A stretch of DNA of 5,378 nt from positions 1 to 5,378 of the forward strand of contig DNFZ01000192.1 in NCBI GenBank assembly GCA_003486785.1, given 5' to 3'. The position numbers and the translations under genes are program-made. This DNA comes from Clostridiales bacterium. Its GTDB lineage: Bacteria; Bacillota; Clostridia; Christensenellales; CAG-138. Position 1 is the stretch's first letter; the number at the start of each line of letters is the position of its first letter. Below, piece by piece: positions 4,969 through 5,378 of the stretch. Below the pieces are notes generated by a model. It saw only the letters and a program-made list of their open reading frames with translations, was not told where the DNA came from and searched no databases.

Positions 4969-5074
4969 CCGTCAATTCGCTTTTCTCGCAAGCAAAAAAA
5001 CACAAGAAAGCGGCTACTGGAATAAAAAAACCGTAGCCCGCTACCAAAAACAAAATAAGAAGGAGGCTACTAAA
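4969..5074 (+). promoter_or_regulatory. perR-katG intergenic region with alternative hairpins at katG SD
   Basis: No T-run terminator, consensus promoter or second PerR box is visible in these 106 bp. A hairpin forms from GGCTAC-T-GG (5012-5020) and CCGTAGCC (5031-5038), extended by GC/GC across a bulged C, with an A-rich 10-nt loop. The same GGCTAC occurs again at 5065-5070, overlapping the katG ribosome binding site AAGGAGG (5060-5066). GTAGCC (5033-5038) can thus pair either upstream or over the SD. A third GCTAC is at 5040-5044. The arrangement could allow translational control of katG, but this is inference from base pairing alone. Confidence 0.5.
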
Positions 5075-5378
5075 ATGGACGAAACAGTACGCTGCCCGGT
5101 CACGGGCAAAACGCGCGGTCCCGTTGCAGGCGGCGGCACAAGCAACCGGGACTGGTGGCCGAACCTGCTCGACCTGGAGATTCTCCATCAGCACACCCCG
5201 CTCAGCAATCCGATGGATGATTCGTTTGACTACAAGAAAGAATTTCTCTCTCTCGACCTTGCGGCTGTCAAAAAGGATCTCTATGCGCTCATGACGGACT
5301 CCAAGGACTGGTGGCCCGCGGACTATGGCCATTACGGCCCGCTCATGATCCGCATGGCCTGGCACAGCGCGGGCACCT
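5075..5378 (+). CDS. katG: Catalase-peroxidase KatG, N-terminal part (3' partial)
   Basis: KatG is a haem enzyme of the class I peroxidase superfamily that destroys hydrogen peroxide by catalase and peroxidase reactions. The first 101 residues are present; full-length KatG has about 720-740, so most of the gene lies beyond the right edge. The start shows CPVTGKTRGPVAGGGTSNRDWWPN (7-30), typical of the family N-terminus. SLDLAAVKKDLYALMTDSKDWWPADYGHYGPLMIRMAWHSAGT (59-101) carries the distal haem-pocket residues R93, W96 and H97; W96 is the Trp of the Met-Tyr-Trp adduct required for catalase activity. AAGGAGG (5060-5066) is 8 nt before the ATG. Its position behind perR, without its own obvious promoter, suggests induction by peroxide through PerR. 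Confidence 0.96.
   Translation, partial: MDETVRCPVTGKTRGPVAGGGTSNRDWWPNLLDLEILHQHTPLSNPMDDSFDYKKEFLSLDLAAVKKDLYALMTDSKDWWPADYGHYGPLMIRMAWHSAGT

Noticed and set aside
4880..5365. 161-codon minus-strand frame across the perR-katG gap
   Set aside because: It crosses the katG start and perR end, has no SD, and its hydrophobic stretch derives from the A-rich leader read in reverse.

Overview
The window reads as ordinary chromosomal DNA from a fairly GC-rich member of the Bacillota, probably of the class Clostridia. This rests on the strong AGGAGG-type ribosome binding sites, the infC-rpmI-rplT operon behind a long attenuator-like leader, a YsgA-like TrmH-family methyltransferase close by, and a PerR-type (Asp-ligand) Fur-family regulator with a matching operator. 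The species cannot be named from the sequence alone. Every complete gene lies on the + strand; long minus-strand frames are shadows of these genes.

Layout. Positions 1-732 hold the C-terminal half of an MFS transporter cut by the window edge. A consensus promoter (TTGACA-17 bp-TATAAT, 778-806) then drives a leader of about 140 nt. The leader ends in an intrinsic terminator and carries a mutually exclusive antiterminator pairing, as expected for L20 autogenous control. Next come infC (read here as starting at an ATC codon), rpmI and rplT, closed by a strong terminator at 2167-2196. A 150-bp spacer with three short hairpin repeats and a promoter leads into a likely three-gene unit: a GNAT acetyltransferase, a TrmH/SpoU-family RNA methyltransferase and a nicotinamidase-like cysteine hydrolase. 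The two gaps inside this unit are each 46 bp and show no terminator. The unit ends in a hairpin terminator at 4434-4459.

The last block is a peroxide-defence module. A promoter overlaps a perfect palindromic PerR-type box just upstream of a perR gene with all five regulatory metal ligands and both Cys pairs. Its neighbour katG (catalase-peroxidase) is cut by the right edge. No terminator or clear promoter separates them, so katG is probably transcribed from the PerR-controlled promoter. The perR-katG gap contains a hairpin whose 3' arm could instead pair over the katG ribosome binding site.

The most unusual feature is at 4260-4400. The last 12 codons of the hydrolase gene plus 15 bp are repeated almost three times in a 51-bp tandem array. 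The repeats lie beyond the first stop codon, yet all differences among the coding parts are synonymous. I found no clear new defence, mobile or biosynthetic system. The items worth following are this 3'-end array, the infC leader with its ATC start, and the perR-katG control region.
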